DNA of 64,000 nt from Delftia acidovorans (GTDB taxonomy: Bacteria > Pseudomonadota > Gammaproteobacteria > Burkholderiales > Burkholderiaceae_C). Positions 17,207-25,281 of this stretch are shown here, piece after piece. Position 1 is the first letter of the stretch. The number at the start of each line of letters is the position of its first letter. The stretch covers positions 1 through 64,000 of the forward strand of contig JAITUC010000028.1 of assembly GCA_031286585.1 (NCBI GenBank), given 5' to 3'. Made by a program: the position numbers and the translations under genes. The notes beneath the pieces are model-generated. The model saw only the letters and a program-made list of their open reading frames with translations. It was not told the DNA's origin and made no database searches.

Positions 17207-19810
17207 TCAGCCGCCAGCACTCGGTTGGGGTGTTGTCGATGGCGACGACGATGGTGGCTGGGGTGGCGTTCGGGATGCCACTTGCGCCGAAGTCTGCACT
17301 GGAGCCGATGCAGCGCCAGATTCCATCATCCGGCGCACCTCCACGTTCTGCATCAACTGCTCGGCCATGACGCCCAGCAGCTCCAGATCGGCCGCCGAGA
17401 CCTCGCGCGGCGCGTCGTCCATGATGCAGAAGCTGCCCAGCACCGTGCCGTGGCGGTTCTTGAGCGGCACGCCCGCGTAAAAGCGCAGCCGCATCGCCTG
17501 CAGCACGGGATTGCCGGCAAACCGGGGGTCGCGCGTGGCGTCGTGCACCACCAGGGCCTCACCGCCATGGACCACGTAGGAACAGATGGACTGCGCACGC
17601 GGCATGCCGGCGGAAGCCGGGTCGCCCTGGTCCGCCACCAGCAGGCTGCCTGGCGTGTGCACGCGGTCGGCATCGACCCAGGAGACCTGGGCCCATTTCA
17701 CGTCGAAGGCGTTGGCGGCCTGCTGGGCAGCCTCGTGGTAGAGCGGCGGCAGGCCGGGCGCAAGCACGCCGCTGTCGTGCAGCTGGCGCACGCGCTGGGC
17801 GTCGTCCTCGGGGATGGGGGCGGCCAGGCCGTGGCCTGCGGCGTCGGGCAGGCGCAGCGCATCCACCCACAATTGCAACTCGCGCAGGCTGGCCACGCAG
17901 GCCGCGGCGCCGCAGCGGCGGGCAAAATCGGGATCGGACACCACGGCCGGCGCATTCCACAGCGCCAGCACCACGCGCAGGTGCGGCCAGTGGCGGCGCA
18001 CGCGGCGCATCAGTTGGCGCACCACGGTCTGGGGCTGGGTGCTGAAGACGGACAGCACCAGCAATTGCGCCTCGGCCAGGGCCTGGGCTCCTGCATGGCC
18101 TTGCGGCAGGCCGCCCTGCCCCGGTCCCAGCTGGCGCCACTGCGGGTCGGCGGCCAGGGCCCAGTCCGAGCAGCTGACCACGTGGCCGCGCAGCGCCTCG
18201 CTGTGCGCCACCATGGCGGCTGCCAGGGCATCGACCTCCCAGCGCGCGCCCACGCAGTGGATGCGCAGGGCGCGCGAGGCAAGAGCTGTGGCAGGCGCCG
18301 GATGGCTTTCTCGCAGTTCCTCGATCAGTGCATCCATGCCGCTGGACAGGCGCAGCCGGTGTTCGGCCGTGGCCGATTCATGGTGCTGCTGCGTGGCCAG
18401 GCGCAGTGCGGGGATGGCCACCTCGTCATAGAAACCGGCCACCGCTGCCGAGCGTTCGTCCGCCGAGGCCCGCGCCGGCAGCCTTGCATCCACCATTTCA
18501 TGCGCCAGCGTGACCGCATCCTCCACGTCGTCGGCCAGCAGGCGCTGGTACAGGCGCTGGGCCGGCCCGAGCACGGGCGAGCTGCCCAGCAGCACTTCCA
18601 TGAATTGCAGCGCCGGGATGTAGCGCCCCAGCACCAGCAGGCAGACCGTGAGCGGGGTGGACAGGATCAGCCCTATCGGCCCCCACAGCGCCGTCCAGAA
18701 GGTGGCCGACACGATGATGGACAGCGTGGACAGGCCCGTGCTGCTGCCATACAGCCAGGGCTCGATCAGGTTGTTGCTGATCAGCTCCAGCGCCATGATC
18801 AGGCCCAGCGTCATCAGCAGCATCTGCCAGCCCGGGTCCACGGCAAAGGCCAGCGCCAGCGGGAAGGCGGCCGAGATCATGGCCCCCACATAGGGCACGA
18901 AACGCATGATGGCCGCCAGCACGCCCCAGAGAATGGCGCCCGGCACGCCGATGAACCACAGCCCCGCCGCCATGGGCAGCCCGTAGGTGATGTTGACGAC
19001 GAACTGCATGCGCAGGTACTTGCCTATGCGCTGCGAGGCCTCGTCCAGCGCGTCGGTGGCCACATGCAGGTTGCCGCCCATCAGGCGCAGCAGCCGGTCG
19101 CGCAGGTCATCGCGGTCCAGCAGGATGAGGATCACGAACAGCAGCACGATGCCGGCCGTGGTCACGGGCTCGGCCACGCGGCCCAGCCACTGCAGCATGC
19201 GCGCCGTGGGCTTTTGCTCGGGCGACTGGATCTCCACCTTCTGCACGCGGGGCGTGGTGGCGCCGCGCGATATCTCGCGCTCCACGGTGTCATAGGTGCG
19301 CAGCGCGCCGTCCCAGGCACTGGGCATGTTGGCGTTCCTGCGCAGGCTGCGCAGCTTGTCGCGGATGGTGTTCTGGTAGGTGGGCAGATCGGCGCTGAGC
19401 TGCTGCACCTGGCTGCCCAGATAGGTACCCATTCCCGCCAGGGTGGCCAGCGCCATGACCACCACCAGCAGCGTGGCCGCCATGCGCGGCATGCCCCAGC
19501 GCTTGAGTCGGGAGACGGCCGGATCCAGCAAAAAGCCGAACAACAGCGCCAGCGCCAGCGGAATCAGCAGGCCCTGGCCGAAATACAGGCCGGCGATGAC
19601 GATGCTGGCCACCAGCAGCCCGGTGAGCAGGCGCAGCGCGGGCACCATATCGGCCAGCTGCGCCAGGCCCGGCAGGGCCGAACGCACGCTGCGCGCGAAA
19701 TCGGCAGGGGTGGCGGAATTCGATGCTGCACCGGAAACATTGGCGCCTTCGGTGGCTGCAGGAATGGCCTGCCGTGCAGGCGCCGGCGCAGGGTCGGAAT
19801 GTGGGTTCAT
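17207..19810 (-). CDS. AI-2E family permease fused to a C-terminal GAF domain
   Basis: An 867-residue protein. Residues about 55-410 are an AI-2E/PerM-type membrane domain (hydrophobic helices, L-L-I-P-L-A-L-A-L-L-F-G-F-L-L-D-P, R-F-V-P-Y-V-G-A-M-I-S, I-E-P-W-L-Y-G). A soluble middle region (about 410-680) with a Rossmann-like hydrophobic pattern follows, then a GAF domain at about 690-820 (Q-S-I-C-S-Y-V-V, F-A-G-N-P, F-Y-A-G-V-P-L, G-S-F-C-I-M-D). The tail is low-complexity proline and serine. Ordinary AI-2E proteins are about 350 residues and lack these additions. It lies downstream of a two-component pair on the same strand, so it may act as a membrane sensor. Export of any specific molecule is not shown. 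Confidence 0.82.
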   Translation of the reverse strand: MNPHSDPAPAPARQAIPAATEGANVSGAASNSATPADFARSVRSALPGLAQLADMVPALRLLTGLLVASIVIAGLYFGQGLLIPLALALLFGFLLDPAVSRLKRWGMPRMAATLLVVVMALATLAGMGTYLGSQVQQLSADLPTYQNTIRDKLRSLRRNANMPSAWDGALRTYDTVEREISRGATTPRVQKVEIQSPEQKPTARMLQWLGRVAEPVTTAGIVLLFVILILLDRDDLRDRLLRLMGGNLHVATDALDEASQRIGKYLRMQFVVNITYGLPMAAGLWFIGVPGAILWGVLAAIMRFVPYVGAMISAAFPLALAFAVDPGWQMLLMTLGLIMALELISNNLIEPWLYGSSTGLSTLSIIVSATFWTALWGPIGLILSTPLTVCLLVLGRYIPALQFMEVLLGSSPVLGPAQRLYQRLLADDVEDAVTLAHEMVDARLPARASADERSAAVAGFYDEVAIPALRLATQQHHESATAEHRLRLSSGMDALIEELRESHPAPATALASRALRIHCVGARWEVDALAAAMVAHSEALRGHVVSCSDWALAADPQWRQLGPGQGGLPQGHAGAQALAEAQLLVLSVFSTQPQTVVRQLMRRVRRHWPHLRVVLALWNAPAVVSDPDFARRCGAAACVASLRELQLWVDALRLPDAAGHGLAAPIPEDDAQRVRQLHDSGVLAPGLPPLYHEAAQQAANAFDVKWAQVSWVDADRVHTPGSLLVADQGDPASAGMPRAQSICSYVVHGGEALVVHDATRDPRFAGNPVLQAMRLRFYAGVPLKNRHGTVLGSFCIMDDAPREVSAADLELLGVMAEQLMQNVEVRRMMESGAASAPVQTSAQVASRTPPQPPSSSPSTTPQPSAGG

Positions 19811-19955
19811 GGAAACGGGCTGTCAGGGCTCGTATGCAGGCATGGATACTGCCTCGCATCCGCATATCGGGGGATTGCACAGCGCGCCGCAGGCCTGCCC
19901 TGTCAGCGGGCACCGCAATTGCCGGAACGCCGTTGCCGCTGGCGCAATGCCCCGG

Positions 19956-20864
19956 TCACCAGCGTACACGCACCACGGTTCCCCCGCCGGCACGCGGCAG
20001 GATGTCCAGCACAGCCCCGATGGCATGGGCACGGCGATGCATGCCTGCCAGGCCCATGCCCTGCAGGCCAGGCAGCAGAGCGCTCTGCGCAGGGCCAGGG
20101 CCAGGGCCGGCAGGCAGGCCGCAACCGTCATCCTCCACGCGCAGCTCCCAGTGCAATGCACGCCAGGCATCGCGGCCAGGGCTTGCCGCATCCACGCGAT
20201 CCACCGGTTGCGTCGGCTCCAGCACCAGCCACAGCGTGGTGGCGCGCGCATGCTGCAGCGCATTGCTCACGGCCTCCTGGACGATGGCCAGCAACTGCTG
20301 GGACGGCTGGCCACGCGGCAAGTCTGGCAGGTTGGGCAGCCCGCGCAGCCCCGCGTCGGCGTGCGGATCGGCCACGCTCCAGCAGATGCGCATGCCGCGC
20401 CGGTCCAGCACGGGCTGCAGCCGATGGCGCAGGCGCGCCAGCCGCACGGGCAAGGCATCTTCCATGGCATCCATGGCATCCACCATGAGCCGCAGATCGA
20501 GCAAGGCCTGCTCCAGCAGCTCCTGCGCCTGGCGCTGGCCGGTCTCGCGCGGGTCCAGCAAGGCCATGGCATGCACCAGCAGGCCACCCACGCCGTCGTG
20601 CAGGTCGGCGGCAATTCGCCGGCGCTCGGCCTGCACCTCGCGCGAGGGCCGGGGACTGCGCCGGCGCCGCCACAGCAGCAGCCTGTGCAGTCGCCAGGCG
20701 CCCATGGCGCACAGCAGCGCCGTGGATACCAGCAGGGCCAGGCTGGCCAGGCTCAGCCACGGCGGGGCCTGTGCGCCCGCCTGCCAGAGCCAGGCGCACA
20801 GGCCCAGCATCTGCAGCAGGCCCAGGGCCAGGCAGATGGCCAGCGTGCGAAGGGGATCTTTCAT
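19956..20864 (-). CDS. NarL-family sensor histidine kinase
   Basis: A 302-residue membrane kinase: two transmembrane helices (about residues 8-28 and 37-57) with almost no periplasmic loop, a HisKA_3 phosphoacceptor helix with E-R-R-R-I-A-A-D-L-H-D-G and phosphorylatable H89, and a HATPase domain with I-V-Q-E-A-V-S-N-A-L-Q-H-A and D-D-G-C-G-L-P. The lack of a sensor domain suggests it senses the membrane or a partner such as the downstream GAF permease. The response regulator gene lies 75 bases upstream. Confidence 0.9.
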   Translation of the reverse strand: MKDPLRTLAICLALGLLQMLGLCAWLWQAGAQAPPWLSLASLALLVSTALLCAMGAWRLHRLLLWRRRRSPRPSREVQAERRRIAADLHDGVGGLLVHAMALLDPRETGQRQAQELLEQALLDLRLMVDAMDAMEDALPVRLARLRHRLQPVLDRRGMRICWSVADPHADAGLRGLPNLPDLPRGQPSQQLLAIVQEAVSNALQHARATTLWLVLEPTQPVDRVDAASPGRDAWRALHWELRVEDDGCGLPAGPGPGPAQSALLPGLQGMGLAGMHRRAHAIGAVLDILPRAGGGTVVRVRW

Positions 20865-20939
20865 GGCCAGGCCGTGCCAGGCGCGGCCGCCATGGCCCGG
20901 GCGGCGGCAGGCCGCTGCGGGCAGGATGCCGCTCCAGGA

Positions 20940-21719
20940 TCAGAACAGGCCGCGCAGCGATGCAAAGCGCACCGCCTGGGCGCGTGTGCGCACCTGCAGC
21001 TTGCGGTAGATGTTCTTGATGTGCGTGTTGACCGTCATGGCGCTGATCATCAGGCGCGAGCCGATCTCGGCGCTGGTGTAGCCGCTGGCCACCATGCGCA
21101 GCACCTCGCGCTCGCGGGTGGACAGGCGGTCTGCCTCGTCGGGCGTGCGGCGCTTGGGCTCGGCGCCAAGGGTCTTGTCGAAGCGCTGCAGCAATCTGCG
21201 CGCCAGGCTGGGGGTGACGGATGCGCCGCCGTTGGCCACCTGCAGCACGGCCTGCGGATAGTTGCCGAACCAGGAGTTCTTGACGAGGTAGCCCGTGGCC
21301 CCCAGCTCGAAGGCACGCAGCACCTGTTCGTCGTTTTCCATCACGGAGATGATGACGGCCTCGGCCGTGGGCCGCACGGTCTTCAGCATGTCCAGCAGCT
21401 CGAAGCCCTCGCCGTCGCCCAGGTTCAGGTCCACCAGCATCACGTCGAATTCATGCTGGCGGATGGCCTTGCGCCCCTCGCGCACGCTGCCGGCCTGGGC
21501 CACGACCAGGGTGCGCGGGTCGTTCATGATCTCCTGGGCAATGACCATGCGGATGTGGGCATCGTCGTCCACCAGCAGCACACGCACGGGCTTGTCGGGC
21601 TGGCCCGCCAGGTAGTCGGGCCACATGGCGGAGCTCAGACCTGTGCCCAGCATGCCCTGGGCGCGGGGAGACTCGGCGATCAGGGGACGGGCATCGGCGG
21701 GAACGTCGGATGGATTCAT
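20940..21719 (-). CDS. NarL/LuxR-type response regulator
   Basis: A 259-residue regulator with an N-terminal extension of about 43 residues, a receiver domain (V-L-L-V-D-D-D at 47-53, phosphoacceptor D97 in L-V-D-L-N-L-G-D-G-E-G) and a C-terminal LuxR helix-turn-helix (L-S-T-R-E-R-E-V-L-R-M-V-A-S-G-Y-T-S-A-E-I, T-V-N-T-H-I-K-N-I-Y-R-K-L). The start at 21719 has a strong GAGGAG ribosome site. It reads away from the amyloid-like cluster at 22376, and CsgD, the curli activator, also has a LuxR domain. Control of that cluster is an inference from position. Confidence 0.92.
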   Translation of the reverse strand: MNPSDVPADARPLIAESPRAQGMLGTGLSSAMWPDYLAGQPDKPVRVLLVDDDAHIRMVIAQEIMNDPRTLVVAQAGSVREGRKAIRQHEFDVMLVDLNLGDGEGFELLDMLKTVRPTAEAVIISVMENDEQVLRAFELGATGYLVKNSWFGNYPQAVLQVANGGASVTPSLARRLLQRFDKTLGAEPKRRTPDEADRLSTREREVLRMVASGYTSAEIGSRLMISAMTVNTHIKNIYRKLQVRTRAQAVRFASLRGLF

Positions 21720-22375
21720 GCTGCTCTCCTCAAATGTCACGCCATGTATATGACGCAACCGATCACAGACTCGCCTTTCCACATTAAGAGAAATCGCCAC
21801 CGATATCCACAATCTTTGACGAAGTTTGTGAAAGATTGCGTAGATTACAAATTAACACATCTGTGTGAGGAATCGACTACGGAGTTCCCTGAGTGCCGGT
21901 CCGGCAGGCCCGATCCCACAGAAGCCACCTGCTCTGCCCGCAATGGCGGCCTGTGGAAGACGGCGGTCCGGCCGCTGCCTCCACCAAGCGCTCCAAGCGT
22001 ATGCACTTGGATACACCAGGTTGCCTGCACGGCCCCGGCCACGCCAAAGCAACGGACCGATGCCAAGGTGCAACCGTAAATTTTCTGTCGTTACACCTTG
22101 AAACTACCCAACTCCATCCACGGCGCTTGACGGCGCCTTTAACGCGATGCACCCCGTCCGCCAACGGGTTGGACGGGTAAGTACCCGCCCCCCGCATCAG
22201 CGCTCATGGCTACCCCGGACAAGAGATGGAACGGCAGGGGCACCCCAAGCACATTGGAGTCCAGACAACGAGCAGGGGACCAGGGAGACAAAGCCGGAAG
22301 CCTCCGCAAAGTGTCTGCAAAACGGGTGCTTACACACCTTTTTCTGATAGTCCGTTTCTTCACCAAGGAGCCATC
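21720..22375. promoter_or_regulatory. Long AT-rich divergent intergenic region between regulator and amyloid-like cluster
   Basis: A 656-base stretch without a credible gene. Bases 21740-21880 are notably AT-rich for this genome and hold candidate promoter elements, for example TTGACG at 21816 with TAGATT at 21841 (19-base spacing, so weak). The plus-strand gene at 22376 has a strong AAGGAG ribosome site. The length and composition suit a regulated divergent promoter, but no binding site can be named. Confidence 0.45.
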
Positions 22376-22846
22376 ATGAAATCGCTTGCAATCCTTTCCC
22401 TGACCTTGATCGCAACAGCCGCCATGGCAGGTCCCAGCGGTGGCGGCGGCGGCGGCTCGAGCAGCTCCTACATCGACATCAGCGGCCCCAGCGTCCAGGT
22501 CACCGCACTGAACAGATCCGGTGTGCTCAACATTGCGACAGGCGGCGGCAAGGCCTCCCAGAATCTGGCCAGCAATGCAGGCAACGTGACCGTCGACAAG
22601 CATGGCAGCTCGCTGCAGGTCGTGGCAGCCACGGGCAGCGGCATCGTGAACACTGCCAATGGCTTCAGCGCCGTGGCCGTCAACAACCTGGCCTCCAACT
22701 ATGGCGAAGTGGACATCAAGAGCACTTCGATCCAGGTGGTGGCTGCCAAGAACTCGGGCATCGTCAACTATGCCGGCAACGGGTCCATGGCAGTGCAGAA
22801 CATCTCCAGCAACAACGGCTGTGTGACCTGCTACAACAACCACTGA
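22376..22846 (+). CDS. Small secreted repeat protein, candidate functional-amyloid subunit
   Basis: A 156-residue protein: signal peptide (residues 1-18, ending A-M-A), a G-P-S-G(6)-S(4) linker, and three repeats of about 39-41 residues with conserved Q41/Q81/Q120, S-G-[IV]-[VL]-N at 48-52, 88-92 and 127-131, and N-x-[AS]-S-N-x-G at 63-69, 104-110 and 142-148. The alternating hydrophobic pattern with regularly placed Gln and Asn resembles curlin-type beta-strand-turn repeats, though it is not the classic curlin consensus. The C-terminus has a C-x-x-C (149, 152). A strong ribosome site, a following hairpin and a CsgG-like gene two genes downstream support a fibre-subunit role. Function is inferred. 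Confidence 0.7.
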   Translation: MKSLAILSLTLIATAAMAGPSGGGGGGSSSSYIDISGPSVQVTALNRSGVLNIATGGGKASQNLASNAGNVTVDKHGSSLQVVAATGSGIVNTANGFSAVAVNNLASNYGEVDIKSTSIQVVAAKNSGIVNYAGNGSMAVQNISSNNGCVTCYNNH

Positions 22847-22870
22847 GCCTGGTTGCCGGGTGAAGGAAAC

Positions 22871-22897
22871 TGCCGTACGGCCCGGGGCCGTTCGGCA
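22871..22897 (+). terminator. Intercistronic hairpin after the repeat-protein gene
   Basis: An inverted repeat (TGCCGTACGGC / GCCGTTCGGCA, one T-T mismatch) folds into an 11-pair stem with a 5-base loop 24 bases past the stop codon. No T run follows. It may act as a partial terminator or as an mRNA stabiliser raising the subunit-to-exporter ratio. Confidence 0.5.
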
Positions 22898-22944
22898 GCA
22901 TTCTCCCGGCACCGGCCCAGGCCACTGCACCAGGAGAGCCCACC

Positions 22945-23367
22945 ATGCACAACGCCGCTCACATCTGCTCGGCTGCCCTATTGGCCTGGCTCGCCCTCGG
23001 AGCGAACACCCTCCACGCAGGCGCCCCCGGCGAAGACCCGGTGGTCCTGAACAAACCCGTCGACTACCTCAGGCTGCCGACGGCCAAGCCCACGACATCG
23101 TCGGGGCTGGAAACCGTGACCGACATCCCCATCAGCATCAAGGCCAAGATTGCGCGCTACGAGGCAATGGCCATGAATGGCGCGCCGGGTGTGGCCACCG
23201 ATGCCGACGTGGTGACCACCACCACGACCAGCAGTACCGGCATGAAGCGCACCTGCACGCAGGACCTGGCCAGCAACACCAACGCCAGCGCCTTCAACCG
23301 CTACGGACCGCAGACCAAGGACCAGATCGTGGTCCTCAAGGGCGACCTGATCAACGTCTGCCGCTAG
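22945..23367 (+). CDS. Small secreted protein of the amyloid-like cluster
   Basis: A 140-residue protein with a signal peptide ending near L-H-A (about residue 25), a T-rich central stretch and two cysteines in the mature part (C-T-Q-D-L-A and the final N-V-C-R). I do not recognise the family. It follows the repeat-protein gene by 98 bases with its own AGGAG ribosome site and precedes the CsgG-like gene. By position it could be a nucleator, chaperone or minor fibre component, roles played by CsgB, CsgE or CsgF in curli, but no sequence match is claimed. Confidence 0.75.
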   Translation: MHNAAHICSAALLAWLALGANTLHAGAPGEDPVVLNKPVDYLRLPTAKPTTSSGLETVTDIPISIKAKIARYEAMAMNGAPGVATDADVVTTTTTSSTGMKRTCTQDLASNTNASAFNRYGPQTKDQIVVLKGDLINVCR

Positions 23368-23428
23368 TGCAGCCAGGCGGCCAGCCACCTGGTCGCCTGC
23401 CGTTTCTCGACCCTCCATTTCCGGTGCA

Positions 23429-23444
23429 GGCGCCCCTGGGCGCC
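23429..23444. repeat. Small GC-rich inverted repeat before the CsgG-like gene
   Basis: GGCGCC-CCTG-GGCGCC, a 6-bp perfect stem with a 4-base loop in the 114-base gap between the second secreted protein and the CsgG-like lipoprotein. It may only reflect GC-rich sequence. Confidence 0.3.
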
Positions 23445-23481
23445 AGTGCCCTGGCTCGCCGTTTTCCAGCAGAGGTCCATC

Positions 23482-25242
23482 ATGCGCAACAGCCTTCCAT
23501 CGCCAGGACTTCCCCGCCCCGATGCCGCGCTGCAGCCGGCACTCGGCGGCCATGCGGACGACCGTGGGACTTTCCGCCAGCGATGGTCCGGCAGACAGGG
23601 TTGCATGCGGGTGATTGCCTGCGCCGTCTCGGCCTCCATCGTGCTGCTGTCGGGCTGCGCACCGCTGGATGCGCGCAAGGATTCCAAGTACATGGAAAAG
23701 GTCTATGCGGCCGACCGCCCCGTGGTGCGGCCGGTGCGCTCCATTTCGAGCTTTTCCGACTCGCTGATGTGCATGGACAGGATGTTCCGCAACAGCCACA
23801 TGCCCACGGTGCTGATCACCAGCAAGCAGCTGCCCGACTACTCGGGCCGCGTGGCCGTGGCCGCCAAGGAGATGGTGGTCACCGCCCTGTCCCAGATGTC
23901 GCGCGTCAGCAGCGCCTTCCGCTACGTGGACTATGAGGTGGATATCGCGCGCCAGGATACGGTGCAGAACCTGACCACCATCCTGCTCAACAACAACCAG
24001 ATCCAGCTGCAGCGTCCTGCCCTGTATGTGTCGGGCGCCGTGTCCTTCATGGACCAGAACGTGCTGCGCAACAACCTGGAAGTGGGCACCAGCGCTTCGC
24101 GCCTGGAAACCGGCTACAGCGCCAACCGCAGTGGCGCCGTGCTGGGCATGGAACTGCACCTGGGCGACTTCCGCACGCGCACCATCATCCCGGGCCTGGA
24201 TTCGGCCAACGAAGTCGTCATCGGCAACGGCAGCCAGGGCCTGGATCTGTCCGGCCGCATTGGCACCTACGGCGTGCAGTTCAGCGTGGGCCGCGACTAC
24301 GCCCAGGGCTCGGGCCCGGCCGTGCGCACCCTGGTGGAGCTGGGCATGATCGAGCTGCTGGGCAAATGGTCGCGCCTGCCCTACTGGCAATGCCTGACGC
24401 TGGACCAGACCCACCCCGACTTCCAGCGCCAGCTGCGCGACTGGTACGAGGAAGGCGAAGCCGGCATCCACCAGGAACTGGTGCGCCAGTCGCTGATCAG
24501 CAAGGGCTATCTGCCGCCGGACGCTCCTGCCTTCACCGCGGGCAACCCGCAGTGGCGTGAGGCCATAGGGCGCTTCCAGGCCGACAACGGCATGGTGGTC
24601 AGCGGCGTGGTGGACTTCAACACCTACGAACGCGCACTGCGCGACTTCGTGGCCGTGGGCGCCGACGGGCACATCACGCGCATCGGCTGGAACACCAAGA
24701 GCGCAGCGCCGGTCACCACCGCCTCCGAGAACGTGGCCGTGGCCACGGGCGACTACCGCTACGGAGCCCCCGCGCCCGACCGCAAGCTGGACCTGTGGGT
24801 GGAGAACATCACGCCCACCCGCACCTCCTTCGAGACGGGTGAACAGCTCTTCCTGTCCACCACCGTGTCGCGTGCCTCCTACCTGTCCTGCTTCATGGCA
24901 GGCGCCGATGGCGAGGTCACCCGGCTGGTTCCCAACGACGTGAACCGCTCGGGCTGGATCACCGCTGCACAGTCCGTTCGCCTGCCCGACTGGATGAGTC
25001 CCAACCCCGGCTATGTGATCAACGCCGGCCCTCCCGGCAAGGAAGGCGTGGCCTGCTTCGCTACCGAGCAGAACATGACCGACAAGCTGCCCACGCTGCT
25101 CCAGGGCAAGGCCTTCATCGCCATCCCGGGCATGCGCTCCCTGGAGGATGTCAACCAGTACATGGCCAGCTCGCTGGGCGCAGACGGGTACACCGGCTCG
25201 GCCCGCTTCTGGCAGGTGGTGCCGGCCCAGACCAAGCACTGA
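23482..25242 (+). CDS. CsgG/HfaB-like outer-membrane lipoprotein with PG-binding-like and DUF4384-like domains
   Basis: A 586-residue lipoprotein (lipobox L-L-S-G-C, cysteine at residue 59). Residues about 60-305 resemble the CsgG/HfaB secretion pore: R-P-V-R-S-I-S-S-F, conserved V-S-G-A-V-S-F-M-D-Q-N, and G-S-G-P-A-V-R-T-L-V-E-L-G-M-I-E-L-L-G near the end. A peptidoglycan-binding-1-like unit follows at about 329-389 (L-I-S-K-G-Y-L, A-I-G-R-F-Q-A-D-N-G-M-V-V-S-G-V-V-D), then a DUF4384-like beta domain at about 434-529 (F-E-T-G-E-Q-L-F-L-S-T, G-E-V-T-R-L-V-P-N, C-F-A-T-E). CsgG itself is about 277 residues. The start at 23482 has an AGAGG site 6 bases upstream; the ATG at 23605 gives a more typical short lipoprotein signal and is the alternative. 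Confidence 0.72.
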   Translation: MRNSLPSPGLPRPDAALQPALGGHADDRGTFRQRWSGRQGCMRVIACAVSASIVLLSGCAPLDARKDSKYMEKVYAADRPVVRPVRSISSFSDSLMCMDRMFRNSHMPTVLITSKQLPDYSGRVAVAAKEMVVTALSQMSRVSSAFRYVDYEVDIARQDTVQNLTTILLNNNQIQLQRPALYVSGAVSFMDQNVLRNNLEVGTSASRLETGYSANRSGAVLGMELHLGDFRTRTIIPGLDSANEVVIGNGSQGLDLSGRIGTYGVQFSVGRDYAQGSGPAVRTLVELGMIELLGKWSRLPYWQCLTLDQTHPDFQRQLRDWYEEGEAGIHQELVRQSLISKGYLPPDAPAFTAGNPQWREAIGRFQADNGMVVSGVVDFNTYERALRDFVAVGADGHITRIGWNTKSAAPVTTASENVAVATGDYRYGAPAPDRKLDLWVENITPTRTSFETGEQLFLSTTVSRASYLSCFMAGADGEVTRLVPNDVNRSGWITAAQSVRLPDWMSPNPGYVINAGPPGKEGVACFATEQNMTDKLPTLLQGKAFIAIPGMRSLEDVNQYMASSLGADGYTGSARFWQVVPAQTKH

Positions 25243-25281
25243 TGCATGGTGCGGACCACAAGCCAACCAGAGGCACCTGCC

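Noticed and set aside
17114..20488. Long plus-strand frame opposite the AI-2E-GAF and kinase genes
   Set aside because: Same antisense effect; composition is histidine and glutamine rich and no motif is present.
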